A stretch of DNA of 64,000 nt from positions 372,001 through 436,000 of the forward strand of contig JADWQD010000018.1 in the NCBI GenBank assembly GCA_016110215.1, in the 5' to 3' direction. Positions 10,756-22,186 of the stretch are shown here, in pieces. A program made the position numbers and the translations under genes. Under the pieces are notes generated by a model that was given only the letters and a program-made list of their open reading frames with translations, was not told where the DNA came from and made no database searches. Positions within the stretch are counted from its first letter, which is position 1. Each line of letters starts with the position of its first letter. This stretch comes from Capronia americana (Eukaryota > Ascomycota > Eurotiomycetes > Chaetothyriales > Herpotrichiellaceae).

Positions 10756-11715
10756 AGTCACTGGTGGGGTCAAAAAAAGAATCCCGAAAGGCAGCAATTG
10801 AAGATCATGAGTCAATGAGCTCCCCCCGAAATAGGAACGAGTGATGCAGTGGTATTGAACATGACCAGCCCGGGAAGATGGACGAAGAGATGTATGACAT
10901 GACTGGGTTGGCTCGTCACATCCACACCGGAATGACAGTCACGCACACGGTATGTACTGCACTGCACGACTGCGGCCTTTTGGTTTTCACACCTCTGACA
11001 TGAATGTTGACCAGATGGCTGTATACCCATGTCTCTACTTCCCTGTCCATGACTCAGGATTCCCCAGGTATGACTCGATCATGTCACGAGGAAGGAATAT
11101 GCTCAGACGATCAGCTTAGAAAGGGGGTGACCAACGGCCTCTCAAAAAAGTATAAGAAACCCCCTTCCCTCCCGTATTCTGGCTTGCTTTTGTTGTCCTA
11201 TGTTCTTCATCTGTTCGCCGAAAGCATCATCATCTATCCTTCCATCCTTCCATCCCCGGGCGTGGCTCTATGTCGCTTGCAGAGGCAGGGCGGGTCGTCG
11301 TGTCAAGGTTCGTATTGTATCCTCCGGCGTCATGGCATCATGATCTGTTTCGTGGATTATGGATCATGCCATCCCTTCGTCGCATGCAATGACTACTCGT
11401 CGGAATACCCATTCGCGATCCGGGTATGCAGGAATAGCGCGCTGGGCTCTGGGTTTCTATCCTTTCGAGCGCACGACCCAGAGAGAATTCCCAGGAAGGT
11501 TCCAATCCTAGGAAATGGTCCCGGTCCCGCGTGAACATCATGAGGAAGGTCACTTGATTCAGCTCCCCGAATCCCCAGAGAAGGTTCGTATCCTCTCGTA
11601 GAGGAAGTGCTTGGGCATGGGCATTACGATGAAGGCCACCACTCGATTGATTCAGCTCCACGGAAGCCTGATCATCCTGCAGGTAAGTTGTATGGCGGTA
11701 CGAAAGACGAAAGAT
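10756..11715. other. start of the gene-poor island, no gene seen
   Basis: Nothing here has recognisable homology. A TATA-like GTATAAGAAA at about 11149 is followed by pyrimidine-rich sequence to about 11270. That could be an old promoter and leader, but no open reading frame follows it cleanly. Confidence 0.4.
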
Positions 11716-11945
11716 GTCCCTGCTGACCGATGCACCACCGCCGCCGAGAAGACCACCATCCTGCGCAGTTGGAACGATCCGGATGACACAAAGTCCTCTT
11801 CCTGCTGCTGAATAGCCGTTCGGCCTCACTCGGGCTCAATCTCCAAGGCGCCTGTCACAAGGTCATGGTGCTGGACATGCCTGAGAACGTTTCGACCTTC
11901 CTTCAGATCGTCGGCCGCGCCAGCGCCGGACTCGCAACGAGGACA
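11716..11945 (+). pseudogene. SNF2-type helicase C-terminal relic (motifs V-VI)
   Basis: In the frame from about 11790 the sequence reads VLFLLLN, SLGLNLQGACHK, VMVLDMPENVSTFLQIVGR. This matches the end of the second helicase lobe of SNF2/Rad5-like ATPases (LGLNLQ motif V and QxxGR motif VI). The upstream block LRSWNDPDD, typical just before motif V, lies in another frame. The His-Arg-x-Gly-Gln expected after QIVGR is lost and the reading changes frame again near 11925. At least two frameshifts therefore separate readable blocks, and no intact lobe 1 precedes them. This is a decayed fragment. Confidence 0.7.
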
Positions 11946-12114
11946 TCAATGACGGAGACACCGTATACCCTCATTCGGCATCTTGTCTCGTGCTACAAGA
12001 AAGGGAACATGCAACGCCCGTTCCTGGACTTCCTGTCCTCGAACCCACCGTGGAGGAGGTGCCGTACCATCCGTCTACAGTCGTGCGTGGTCGTTGGCTC
12101 ACGACTACTGACAT

Positions 12115-12252
12115 GGGGGGTTTGCGGCAATTGTGTACATCTACATCTGTGTCTGGCAGTTGTAAGACATCCGATTTCCCATTGGAGGGTTTGGAGCAAT
12201 TGTGCTTGTCTACCTCTGTGTCTGGCAGTCGTAAGACATCCGATTTCTCATT
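12115..12252 (+). repeat. 69-bp tandem duplication, two copies
   Basis: Two adjacent 69-nt units, 12115-12183 and 12184-12252, share most bases, including the stretch CTGTGTCTGGCAGT and AAGACATCCGATTTC. They differ at scattered positions, so the duplication is not recent. It lies inside decayed sequence just after the SNF2 relic. Confidence 0.85.
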
Positions 12253-13031
12253 GTGGGTCCAAGGGTAAGTCCTCTGCGCGCGGTCTGTCGTTTTGTCATG
12301 TCGTAACTGACCAGTATACATAGCTCTGTTGGCCGAGGCGCACGTTACGATATAAGTTCGCCAGGCGATGATTGCTTGGGATTCAATCGTCAATCGGTGA
12401 CAAGTATACGCTTTCCCTCTGTACATCCTAGTTCCGCACGATGGGACGAGGGAACAAACCCACGGAGCAGGGGTCCCCGTTCGCACGATGATTCCTGTGG
12501 CATTCAAATGGTGTGGGACGGCCACACCAAAGGTGAACGCTGCGTCGTCACTCGTTTCTCTCTCTTCTCACCTGCCAAAGGTGTAGCACAGCCAACGCAG
12601 AAGGTACACATTGTTTGGTGACGAGAAGCGGCCATCGGAGTTTGTATACGCCAAGAACTATGTTCACATGGTTTCCCGCCCTCTGTCCTTCTGTCCTTCC
12701 GTCCCGGCGTTGCCTCCGTCTTCTCGGCAGACCAGAAAAGGCGTTCCCATGGACCCGGAGTCGACAGTCTCCAATTCCGACTACACCAGTATCGCTGAAT
12801 CTTTTCTCCTGGAAAAACACACTAAACGGCGATATTCCAAATGGACTTCCGCTGACCGGACAAGACAGACTGGGACACGGAGGGGAACGCCGTGTGGCCG
12901 AGAAGCATCAGAATGTCAACAGAGACTATTCTGACCGAAACGAGTAACACGTTGCATTGCGGAGCGCACATTAATGCATGGACAGCCCTTCGTCGAGACC
13001 GATGCAATGTCAACACCGGTCCGAGCTCGAC

Positions 13032-13053
13032 GATATATATATATACACACACA
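13032..13053. repeat. AT/AC dinucleotide tract
   Basis: A run of alternating T and A followed by alternating C and A. It is one of about eight short TATATATA tracts in the island (others near 18485, 19717, 22496, 25740, 29671, 30432 and 34709). Confidence 0.8.
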
Positions 13054-13108
13054 TACCCGACCAGCCATGGATACGGACACCTGTTTCATCAGGCTTGGGC
13101 TTCCGGGC

Positions 13109-13657
13109 TGACAATCTCCTCGTCTACTACCGTACACACCTGGGTCGATGAGATTTCAAAATACTGGATCGCCAGCGACGGCACTCCCCTACTCCGAATG
13201 CGCATCTTCTATGGGTCTGATAGGACTCTGAGCAGCGATGTCGAGGAACGCGTGAAGCTTATGCTTCTTGACTCCGACACCGACCAGGCACGTTCCCAGA
13301 TCGAACGCGAGTTCCCGATCGACGACCCCCGGTCTGCTTTCGTCGTCGTGTGGACTGCATGCCTCTCTCATCGCGATTACCCTTGAGGTGTACCTTATCC
13401 AACATGACCGCACGATACCTCAGACACTGGCCAACCTGAACCCGCCTGCTCGCTTACTTTACGAGTATTGTACGCGGCGCCAATTGCCAGCATTGGATCC
13501 CAGGACTTTCGCTCAATTGCGAGATAATCTTGCTCGGTCTCTCGCGGGGCACGACCCCCATCAACTTCCAGAGGGCCGACACGTGGAATTTATCACTGTA
13601 TTCGACACCCTCTTCCGCGAAACGAACCAGTCCACCTTCATCGCCCTCTTCAACTAG
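13109..13657 (+). pseudogene. SNF2-like helicase N-terminal relic with following coding-like block
   Basis: From about 13109 to 13386 one frame reads TVHTWVDEISKYW followed by a charged stretch ending in RSAFVVVWT. The first part resembles the Ib region of SNF2 lobe 1, where a P-x-x-L-x-x-W-x-x-E-I pattern precedes a domain-specific insert. The frame stops at 13386. A second coding-like block, with LLYEYCTRRQLPALDPRT and ending at 13657, continues in another frame. No Walker A motif or DEGH box is found nearby. The SNF2 assignment of the first block is probable; that of the second is unknown. Confidence 0.45.
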
Positions 13658-14340
13658 TCTACAGTACTTCTCCTTCTTCTCCTATTTCTCTGCTTTTCTT
13701 CAAACTTCATCTTCAACATGGCAAGCGAACAGGGCCAGACTCGGTGTGGCGAAGCTCAACGAGTGCAAGATTGACTTCGATATATTCGACGTGCTCGGCC
13801 TGAACCCGATTGGGTCACAAGTCAAGCAAGCCCAAGTTTGCGCGCGCCTTCTGAGCATGATTGTCCATAAAGGCAAAGAAGAAGGAGGGCGATAGGACCT
13901 CTTTTCAACAATCGAATGGTAATGCCAATGCAGCCATTCCCGATCAGCTTACCTCGGAAGTCTTATAACAGCTTCAACAGGCCATCTCGGTCTTGAGAGA
14001 GAGGGTAGAGAGTCTGTGGGGGACAGTGCTCCGAGAGTGCTTCTGCTATGATTCAAGACCAGAAACAAAGGACAAAGTCCTGTGCTTCATGCATTCAGTC
14101 GTCACGTATGCCGGCTCAGGCTATTGACAGCGTCAGCAAAGCCACCGCTCCACTGTCGGTCTTCGGCCGAGTGTCATGCGCCCTGGAGGCCATCGTTCTC
14201 CTCGCCGAGGGTATACAGGGCGCTTGGAAACACCGTCCCGGAGAATGAGAATGCTCAGGCATCTTGTCGTGCTTGTATGCTCTCATGCTGAGTTCGATTT
14301 TTCGAATATCGTGTCGTCGGTGTGTGCTGGCATGTTGTGC
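13658..14340. other. decayed sequence, only short frames
   Basis: A pyrimidine-rich stretch at about 13665-13715 precedes an ATG at 13718, but that frame stops after 17 codons. An overlapping frame ending at 13895 contains FDIFDVLGLNPIG and looks coding-like. No family recognised. Confidence 0.35.
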
Positions 14341-15018
14341 TTTTTCTCGAAAACTCTACACGGCTAGCCGGTCGTCTTCAAAGTTCTACGATGAGACAAC
14401 TCAACGTCTGCTTGACGCACTACGAGCCACGAGCCTGGAACCTGTATCATCCTCCGGAGCCGTACCAACTCTTCTTCGCCCGAACACGGTCGTCCTCCTT
14501 TTTTCTCAGGGCATCCGCAGCCTCATGCGGCACGACAGGACTAAACCCCTTTTATTCGACTTCGGCATGAACATGGCGGAGAGCGCTGGCCTTCGAGGCT
14601 TTCGAGGCAGCTTGGAAAGGCACCGACAGCAGAGATGGGTACCCTTCGACCAACAGGTGGGCAACCCCAAGTGGATGTGCGACCTCGAAACCATCGGTCG
14701 TCCAAATGCCAGGATTACCTCGTCGTGGGCGGGGCGTTCTTGCGTGTTGCTGCTTCTTATGACGACGAGGACATTGGTGACGATGAGCGTGCTTACGATC
14801 CACTCATTGATGGTGACGAGACCTTTTGGACTCGGCTCATCTGCAGTCGTCTTGACCATCCGGACGAAGTAGATCGGCATGATCGATCGCCGGTTTCCAG
14901 AACGGTGCCAGCAGCAAAAGACACATCCACTGGCGCGGAAAGAATCCTCGTTGCTCGGAGACGACTACAAACAGTCTTCGAACGGACCGGCAGCTCCGGA
15001 GACTATTCAACAGAGTAA
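14341..15018 (+). pseudogene. coding-like blocks of an unidentified protein, frameshifted
   Basis: A frame from about 14370 to 14740 (with RLLDALRATSLEP and LFDFGMNMAESAGL) is followed in another frame by a block to 15018 with an acidic run (DDEDIGDDERAYDPLIDGD). Composition looks like real protein rather than random frames, but I do not recognise a family. The frame change suggests a broken gene or an unseen intron. Confidence 0.35.
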
Positions 15019-15780
15019 CTTCCAGGTTAATCAAGTCCTGGCTAGCTTTCACAATGTTTCTTCCCAAAAGAAATGGTGGAGTACAAACTGATCCTTCTCC
15101 CACAATGCCAGGTCCGTAGGATAACCGAAGAATTTCCACAACTACACATGTCCGTGGAAGATCAGTTGCACCCGCAGACTCTCTCTCGAGAATTGTTCCA
15201 CCAGCCAGTTGCACGCCTGGATAAAACATACCTTCACGCCTCGAAAATGTGGCGTTGGCTGCTCGGAAGAGGAGTCCCCTATCTTCAACTCATTCGACGA
15301 ATATGATGCGCACCTCAGAGCATTCCACAATGAGCGCGGGTCTCCAGGATCACGTCCGTCGGCACTTTTGCAAGCCTCGCTGTCCCCGCGAGGTTTGGTT
15401 GGCAAGGAGCCGTGTGCCGCCTGATGAGATTTTCTTCCGTCTCTGGGTGTATAGAGTTCTTGAAGTCGATTGAGGTAAGTGAACAGCACATATCTGACCG
15501 ACCTTCCATACGAATATGCTACTCCAGCGCATTGGAGCGACCTGGAGCAATTCACGACAACGAAAGGGAGAAGGAATGACCCTCTGGAAATTTCATGTTG
15601 AGTCCGAAGGTCGGGTACTTCATGAATACGTGCCACGAGCTCCCCGTATTTCGCCCTCTTAATCCTGCAGCCGACACGCTCATCAAAGCTGAAGCAAAAG
15701 CTATACCTGTGAGAGAGCCCAAACTATGGTAAATCCCACTGCTGAGGAGATTTGAGCAAATATATCAGCATCACTACAAG
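15019..15780. other. decayed sequence with a possible zinc-finger trace
   Basis: Short frames only. One from 15209 contains a C-x3-C block followed by YDAHLRAFH, which resembles a degenerate C2H2 finger. Evidence is too thin to name it. Confidence 0.3.
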
Positions 15781-17640
15781 CTGGAACCCAACCTATGTCC
15801 AACTCATTGCCAGCTAATGCGAATGGTTCGACTCGAAGGACAAGAACACACATCAAGCGTGACCATCTGCCCAGACCACCTCTTGGTAATCGCTAGCAAC
15901 CACCAATGGAGAGTCGAAAGTCGAGATACCACGTTTTCTTTGAGAATTCGTGGCTGGACGCCATACCGCCTGTTCGATTGATTCGAGTACGTCCAGCTGC
16001 AATTAGATCGGGCAAACAGTGTGAAGAGTACAACCTGGCGAAAACAATCCAGTGGTGCAGTCTGAGAAGAGACCAGAACAACGATGCCTAAGGACACAGA
16101 TGGCCGTTATGAAAATGAACAGAGGCCGAGGTCCTAAGTCAGCCAAGCTTCTGCTTATATTCAATACGCCTGGACTGGCAGCTGGGCAGCTGTCCAGTTG
16201 ACCACTGCGGGTTCTGGGGCATGCGGTGCTACCACATATGGGTATCGTGGATCAGATCCGATGTCTGGCTTTCTCCCTCCCTACCGTCCCGTGTGTGGCT
16301 GGCTCCTTCAAGCTGAAAAGGAAACGACAATGCCAATTTCAGATCCTGACTCAGCCGCCAACTGCCCGGTTTCCAGATACTTCGCACTACCGAAAGTATG
16401 TCGGCCTTGCCATGTCGGCCTTGCTTTACCACAGAAAGGCTACGCTGTCTTCCCTTGGGCTGCTTGCCTACAGGCGGGGTTGTCCCGATGGCTGTGCCTT
16501 ACGAGAATGGCGAAGTTTATGGTCCCGATCTCGCTACTCTCATAGCTTTTGTCGGAGTCCCATGGCTTCATACCTTCCAGCAGGTTTTCATCAACAAGCA
16601 CACTCGGCTGAGAAAGAAGAAGCTTGCACCCTACATTTGTGACTACACCCTGGAATTGGTCAAGGCCGGCCGTATGAAGACGTTCAGCAAGCCTCGAATC
16701 AGCGACGAAGAATATGCGGAGGACTCCCGGTACACCAAACGTACTCTCCCCAAGGAGCCCAACGCATACTAGTCGAATGTAAGTATGCTCTGATCCCGAG
16801 GACACTTTCCCGAGTGTCCTCACTGTCACCAACGATTTGATAGCCGGCAGAGGCTCTTTGAACACAACCGGATCGCCTACGAAAGACGCGATCAGATTCT
16901 CGCGTCGTCCCAAGTCACCATCTGCATGAGGACACAAAGGAATGGGATGTAGACGATGTCAACATCTTCTTCAAAAACCTTCCTCGACACGGGAACATAT
17001 AGTTATCCTGCGAGCGAAGTCGGCCGCGAGGCAGGGGCCTCTATCAAAGCAAGGCTACCAGAGTCGGGGCCCAGGTCCGCAACCCGATTTCATCCCTCGG
17101 GTCGTTCCTTGAGAGATCACACAGGGAAGCATGTGCCTGCCGCAGCAAAGCCATCACTCTTTTATCGGCCGTCCACATCGATGACCGGCAATGACTCTCT
17201 GTATAGAACTTGGTTGAAGGCGCCCTAGGCGACGTCGCCGATCCACGGACTCTACCTGTGGATGGCTTAAAGAAAGACCTCACGAATCGATGTGCAAGCC
17301 GCTATTAGGCTTCATCGGTCCTGGGACATGGAGACCTTGGCGAATGCCCTCGCAAGGACGCAGATGACGACCGAGAACACGCCGACGATGAACGAGAGGA
17401 AGACGCCTACCTTCCACGGGGTCGAAACCTAGAGTATATCGACGTGTTCGAGGGCCCGTCTCCCAGACGAATCAGCCTTACCCTCCGGGTGCTGGGGTTT
17501 TCCTTCTGTTGCAACCGAAGCCATAAGTTCTATGAGGCGAAAGGAGCGACGACACAGAGCTGGATTACCGTCCGCCCCCCTAACCCGTCCTGCGACTTTA
17601 GCGAGCCCTTGATCCACTTCTTCATTGGGGGCTCCAGGGC
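15781..17640 (+). pseudogene. multi-block remains of an unidentified + strand gene
   Basis: Several blocks read like protein on the + strand. They are a frame near 15860-15960 (LLVIASNHQWRVESRDTTFS), one at 16490-16770 (YENGEVYGPDLATL and KLAPYICDYTLELVK), one at 16845-16980 that shifts frame once (LFEHNRIAYERRDQIL, then EWDVDDVNIFFKNLPRHG) and one at 17390-17640. An intron-like gap with a GTAAGTATGCTC donor and a GATAG acceptor lies at about 16780-16843. Stops and frameshifts break the whole. No family recognised; these may be parts of one old gene. Confidence 0.35.
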
Positions 17641-18183
17641 ATGAGAAAATGCGAGAACGGGGAACCCTGCAGCAAGCAGAGAACGGGCGTACGTATCGTC
17701 ATGGGCAGCTTCTCCCACCTATGGCCGTCGAAGCTCTCTATGTCCGTCTTGTTGACCGTCCCGGGGGAGACGATTAAACAGCGACATCCGAAGTGTACCG
17801 CAGGTGCGGCCGGTCGGTCCTCACCATGTACCAACCGTCTGCCACATGGGTCGCTGGGCCTGGGCTTGGAACACGACTATTTTGGTCGACGAAATTTACT
17901 CGCAACCAGACAGACATGACACACAGCGTATTGCAAGTCAACACACGCCTGGCGGCAAACAAACAAACATAAAACGTTTGATTCGACTCTGACAGCAGCA
18001 TGATCAGCCGAAAAAGCAAAAACGCTGCCATTTAACAGGCAGATCAGCTATCTACGCTAGAATGAACTGTTGGCACAAAGATATCAACAAGGACACACTC
18101 CAGGTGGGCGCTACTCGTCCATACCTTGACTCGTCTCGCCTCGGCTCAAGGGTTACGCCTGCGTTTTCTTTGGATGTCTCCGA

Positions 18184-18430
18184 ATGGTACACAACTACAT
18201 CCCATTGACCGGCGCTATCATTATGGAACGAGACGAATTCTTGCAACGAGGAAAGAAGCGGAGACCTATGAGAACAATCGGGTTCGAATGGACAAAGAAG
18301 CACCAGAAAGTCTACGAGAACACCAAACATGATGTTGCTGAGACCCTTCTGGCGAGAGGAGAGAACGATGTGCAATACGACCTGGCTGCCGACGCTTCAG
18401 GGTTGACCATCAGCCACGAGGTATTTGTGT
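18184..18430 (+). pseudogene. Ty3/gypsy-type reverse transcriptase/RNase H junction relic
   Basis: The frame reads IGFEWTKKHQKVYENTKHD, then a short spacer and VQYDLAADASG. This is the usual junction of fungal gypsy-like pol proteins: an F-x-W-T-x-x-x-Q block, then an ATDAS-like RNase H start. The invariant primer-grip and YxDD motifs upstream are not found, and the frame stops at 18471. No LTR or integrase was found nearby. This is an isolated fragment. Confidence 0.5.
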
Positions 18431-18547
18431 GTGTCGCGGTAGACCTACCACCGCACACACACGGCATGTGATCTGCGGTACTGACTATATATACATTCGC
18501 TTACTTACTGTGGGAAGTTTCCTGGACCTGAAACATCCCTGACTGGG

Positions 18548-18901
18548 TTGGAATATTGGGCTGTCTACATCCTCACGTTAGCAAATGGATCTCTTGACAA
18601 TTGCATCTACACCGGGTCGGGCACCAACGCAATCAACGGCGTCGGTTCTCGAATCCTCGACTACTTGCACAAAATCAAATCACACCTGCCAAAGTACGTC
18701 GAGGCTGCCTTCGACACAGGTTCCGAGCTCCAGCATGTTGGCCTTGTTTGTTGGTGTCCTATCCCCGTCGTCTCTCTGGTCCCGCGTGCCCGAGCACGTC
18801 TCCTAGCGGTCGAAGCGCTGTTCACCACGCTGTTCTCAGCACGCAGAAAAGTCAATCTAGCTGACAACACCCGCATGGCTGTCCTTCGACCCAAATGGTG
18901 A
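18548..18901 (+). pseudogene. GIY-YIG nuclease-like open segment, 117 codons
   Basis: The open frame has AVYIL and IYTGSGT near its start, an Arg in GSRILDY (position 35), LPKYVEAAF, then a CWCPIP core and Glu89 in AVEALF. The spacing matches the GIY-YIG fold: the GIY strand (here AVY), the YIG strand (here YTG), a catalytic Arg and a catalytic Glu. The frame opens with TTG, not ATG, so an upstream exon or a lost start is needed. It could be a remnant of a mobile-element or fungal-specific protein. It is uninterrupted over its whole length, unlike most of the island. Confidence 0.5.
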
Positions 18902-20478
18902 CTGCACATGACCACTCCGGTCTGTCAGAGAGGACGCGCGTCAGCGACATATTGCGGCTCTCTCCATCAATCCTCAACTTACGGGAGCCTCACTGTGGGG
19001 GCCCACAGATATGGTTCCGTCCATCGCAGGACGTCCGGTGTGTGCCACCTGCTCGCGTCAGCTCCCGTGGAACGCTTCCTCCGCCGCCAGGTTATCCGCA
19101 GCCCAGGGGGGTATGAAAGAGTCAATAGGAATGAGCCGCCTGCTCCCACTTTAATCACCCTGTCGAACATGAAGCTCTGGGAACGGGGCTATCGAGGCGA
19201 ATACTACCTTCCTTCCCTTCTCCCCTCTCTCATCTTGGTAAGGAAACATCTCTACGCTCTGGTCAGCGGGTTACGGATGGTGCATCCTTGACAGTGAGCC
19301 GAACCATCGAGACTTTGAAAGCAGATCTTCCAACACAGACCTTAAATCTGCTCCAGTCCGGTTCTGCCCGAGTGCCTCAAGAAGCCCAGGGTTCCCTGTT
19401 TGTACACCACATTGACGGAAGGACTCCTTAGGCAAGACTTCTGCATGTTGCCTGTGTTGTGGTTCGCAGTTTCCTTTCCTTCATTCGTACAATGCAAGAT
19501 GGCAGGGCCCTGGTGCCCTGCTTTAAGATAGGTGAGAGCTGGGCCTCCTAGTTGCTACTCAACAGATGATTCAGATGGCTTACGTTGAGGTCCCACTGTA
19601 CGCCAACCCAAAGCTGTTCAGCGGCCAGAGGTGTTGGTTCGGCCGGATTGTGAAAGGACTGAGGCTAACGCCAGGCGGAGGACTCCATCGAGGCTTCTAC
19701 GAGACCAATGACGAGAAATATATATACTCACGCCTTCACCAAAACCATAGGGGCTCATAACGGGTCGGAGGCAGCCGAGGAGCTGTTCAACCGCATGAAA
19801 GCCGCGGGATCAGATATTGCGCGGCTCGACCGCCGAAGCCCCGGAGAAAGAAACATGGCTGACGAAGTTGCTTATGCCCGTCAAGCTTTGGGAAGCAGCC
19901 TGAAACGGTACAGTAGGTGTTCAGGAAGCCCATCACCGTAGTGGTCGTGCTACCCCGTACCCTACCCCGGACCTTCAGTATCATGGGAGCATGAGAATGT
20001 CCCGGGGAACGCACTTGGATTTCAATAACGCCATGTGCTGCGTGCTGACGAGTTGTCGAAACATGGCAGATTGGCCTGGAAACAAGACCCTCAATGATGC
20101 CTGGTCTAGCTTTGGCTAGCTGGTATGGACAGGGGAGAGCATGACCGAGTTTGTTAACTTCTTCGCCAGTATCAATACATACCAAGTGGGAGTCCTGTTT
20201 ACTTTTGTCCACCCGAGCGAGCGCGGCTTGCAACAGACAGTGCAGAAACTGAGATATGCCTACCACGTGGTGTGTGCACTGGTAAAGAGCATGAATGATG
20301 TCTGGTGCGGCCTCTCAAGAGGTCCCCGTCGGTTGTCTATTCCTAGAGGTTGTCCATGGGTATCTGTGGTCGTTCGGCCAAGTATTTCACACGACGCTGG
20401 ATTTCAGAGCGACAAACCTTCGTTCCATGACGGTTCCTGGCTCGCGATGAAAGTTCGAAGCCTCTTACACGTTCCGCT
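18902..20478. other. decayed sequence, no gene named
   Basis: Frames are short on both strands. A frame from 19566 to 19757 and an overlapping one to 19938 look weakly coding-like but have no recognised motif. A TATATATA tract lies near 19717. Confidence 0.35.
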
Positions 20479-21115
20479 GTGGACTTGTGGAGAGGTGGAG
20501 AGGTGGAGAGACCGGCCATCTTTTTCAGGCGCGGCGACTACACTAGCATTCTCTACTACGAAGATGGATCAATGGTCTCCTCACGCCACCTCTTTGCCAT
20601 CAATGGCCGGAATTTTCTCATTGGCGCGTCCTCTCGGGTCTATACCTGGCGTGGACATCAGCATTTCCTGGTCCGCTACGAAACCTTATCACCTGTCGGG
20701 TTTGAGGTGGCTCCTGATCCTAGCCCCCCTCAACACACACAGCCCAACTATGTCTATCCTTCGCATATCTCGTCATATGGAGGTAAAGCTCCACTGGCGA
20801 CGATCGGAGAGAGACTTACTGATGTTGGTGATACTGTGGCCTTGTGGCCACCCTCTGCTCAACTCGCTGTGGGATAATTACGCAGTACAGGAACGTTGGC
20901 GACACGGGCTGGGGGCAGGTGCCAGGCCGCCAAGGCCGAATGTCCGCCTGGAGGTGTCGTTGGACGATGACCTTGTCCTTCGGTTTTCCGGAACTGTTTC
21001 GATATTACTGAAGTCTTGCGAGAGGTATAGAGAGCGCTCTATAATATGGCTGACCCTCGACAGAATCGGTAACTTTTCGGTTCCGGAGATGGAGTGGATT
21101 GACTGGCCCGATTGA
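20479..21115 (+). pseudogene. coding-like block of unknown family
   Basis: A frame to 20877 contains YYEDGSMVSSRHLFAINGRN and YTWRGHQHFLVRYETLSP, with protein-like composition and no stop. A longer frame with an ATG at 20141 runs 324 codons to 21115. It overlaps the first in another phase and is richer in Trp, Arg and Ser, as shadow frames are. Only its end (RLEVSLDDDLVLRFSG) looks coding-like. The two may be successive pieces of one broken gene. Confidence 0.35.
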
Positions 21116-21880
21116 GATCGACTCGGACGAGGGGGTAGAGCAATGGATCAAAAGACAGGGACGCAGTGTCGAGAGAAGAACTCGGAACGCCAGTACGGTC
21201 ATCGAGCTCCGGAATGCAGGGCTCAAATTTGGAGGCAATGACTGGTACTGGTGACAAAAAGAGTGTTGAGTGGCGTGAGACATAGAGCGCGCTCTTGGAC
21301 CCGGAGGTATACGGCATGGTTCTGATCCGCCTTAGGACCTAGTCAATGACTCCTCATGGAGGCGGTCTGTGTCCTCTGCGAGGTCGAAGTATTGAAGCCA
21401 CGTACTTCAACGCTTACATACCAGAGATTCTGCCAGGTCACCAAAGGTTACTTACTGGGACTGGGCGACTAGCCCTGTTTTCTCGAGCTGTGAGTTCACC
21501 AGCCTCTTATGAGAGTTTTACTGACAAGATGCGCAGCGCCTTCCGCGATCTGTCTGGGCCTCCGTCTGCTCCCAGTTCCGAGGCGCTTCCACCTGCCCTC
21601 CAGTGCGTCTGGACGTGGTCGGTCCAAGACATGCGAATTCTGTGCTCGAGAGCGTTCTGGTGCTGGCTGTGTCGCTGTAAGCAAGATAAGACGCGGAGCT
21701 GGATAGTTACTAAGTAATACCAGGTCCCCATTAACCTGTAAACAGGTTGTCGGGCTCTTCAGGCTCTCGCTGAGATAGTATTGGCTGTTACTGGCAGCGG
21801 TGTCGTCCGTTCCGGCGAACCAGGTGTAAGTTCTTGCCTTCCAGTTATATTAGAGAGTAAACTGATCCTCTTTTTAGTGT
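21116..21880. other. decayed sequence, no gene named
   Basis: Only short frames. An intron-like GT...AG segment may precede the gag-like frame (acceptor TTTTTAG at about 21877), but nothing upstream is recognisable. Confidence 0.3.
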
Positions 21881-22186
21881 ATGGCTCAAGCTCTGGCCCT
21901 CAACTGGTACAATAGCATAGACGACGACGAAATCCTCGACGACTTCGAGAAACTCAGCACAGCCCTTATCTCGCAATTTCCTAGACGCAAGAGAGTACCC
22001 GATGACGGAATGGTGTACCGGGACATGGTCGACCTCAAGCAAGGCAACCTGACGATTCACGAGTATGTGGAAATGGTGAGAAGCATCCATCGGAGACTAC
22101 CAGCAGGGGTCAAGCAACCGCCCAGGGGCTTGAGGATAAGTTTTGAAGGGCCAACCGCGCTTGTAAGGTCGGTTGCCGGTCTTTGA
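21881..22186 (+). pseudogene. retrotransposon gag-like fragment
   Basis: The frame opens with ATG and reads ALNWYNSIDDDEILDDFEKL, then a phenylalanine-basic step, DMVDLKQGNLTIHEYVEMV and RRLP. This follows the gag pattern of fungal LTR elements: A-x-x-W-x-x-x-L, W/F-x-x-F, then LKQG-x-x-x-x-x-EY. It lacks the CCHC knuckle and ends at 22186. It could be a chance likeness to another helical protein. Confidence 0.4.

Noticed and set aside
20141..21115. Longest ATG frame of the island (324 codons) as a gene
   Set aside because: An overlapping phase (20479-20877) reads far more like protein, and most of the long frame has shadow-like composition.
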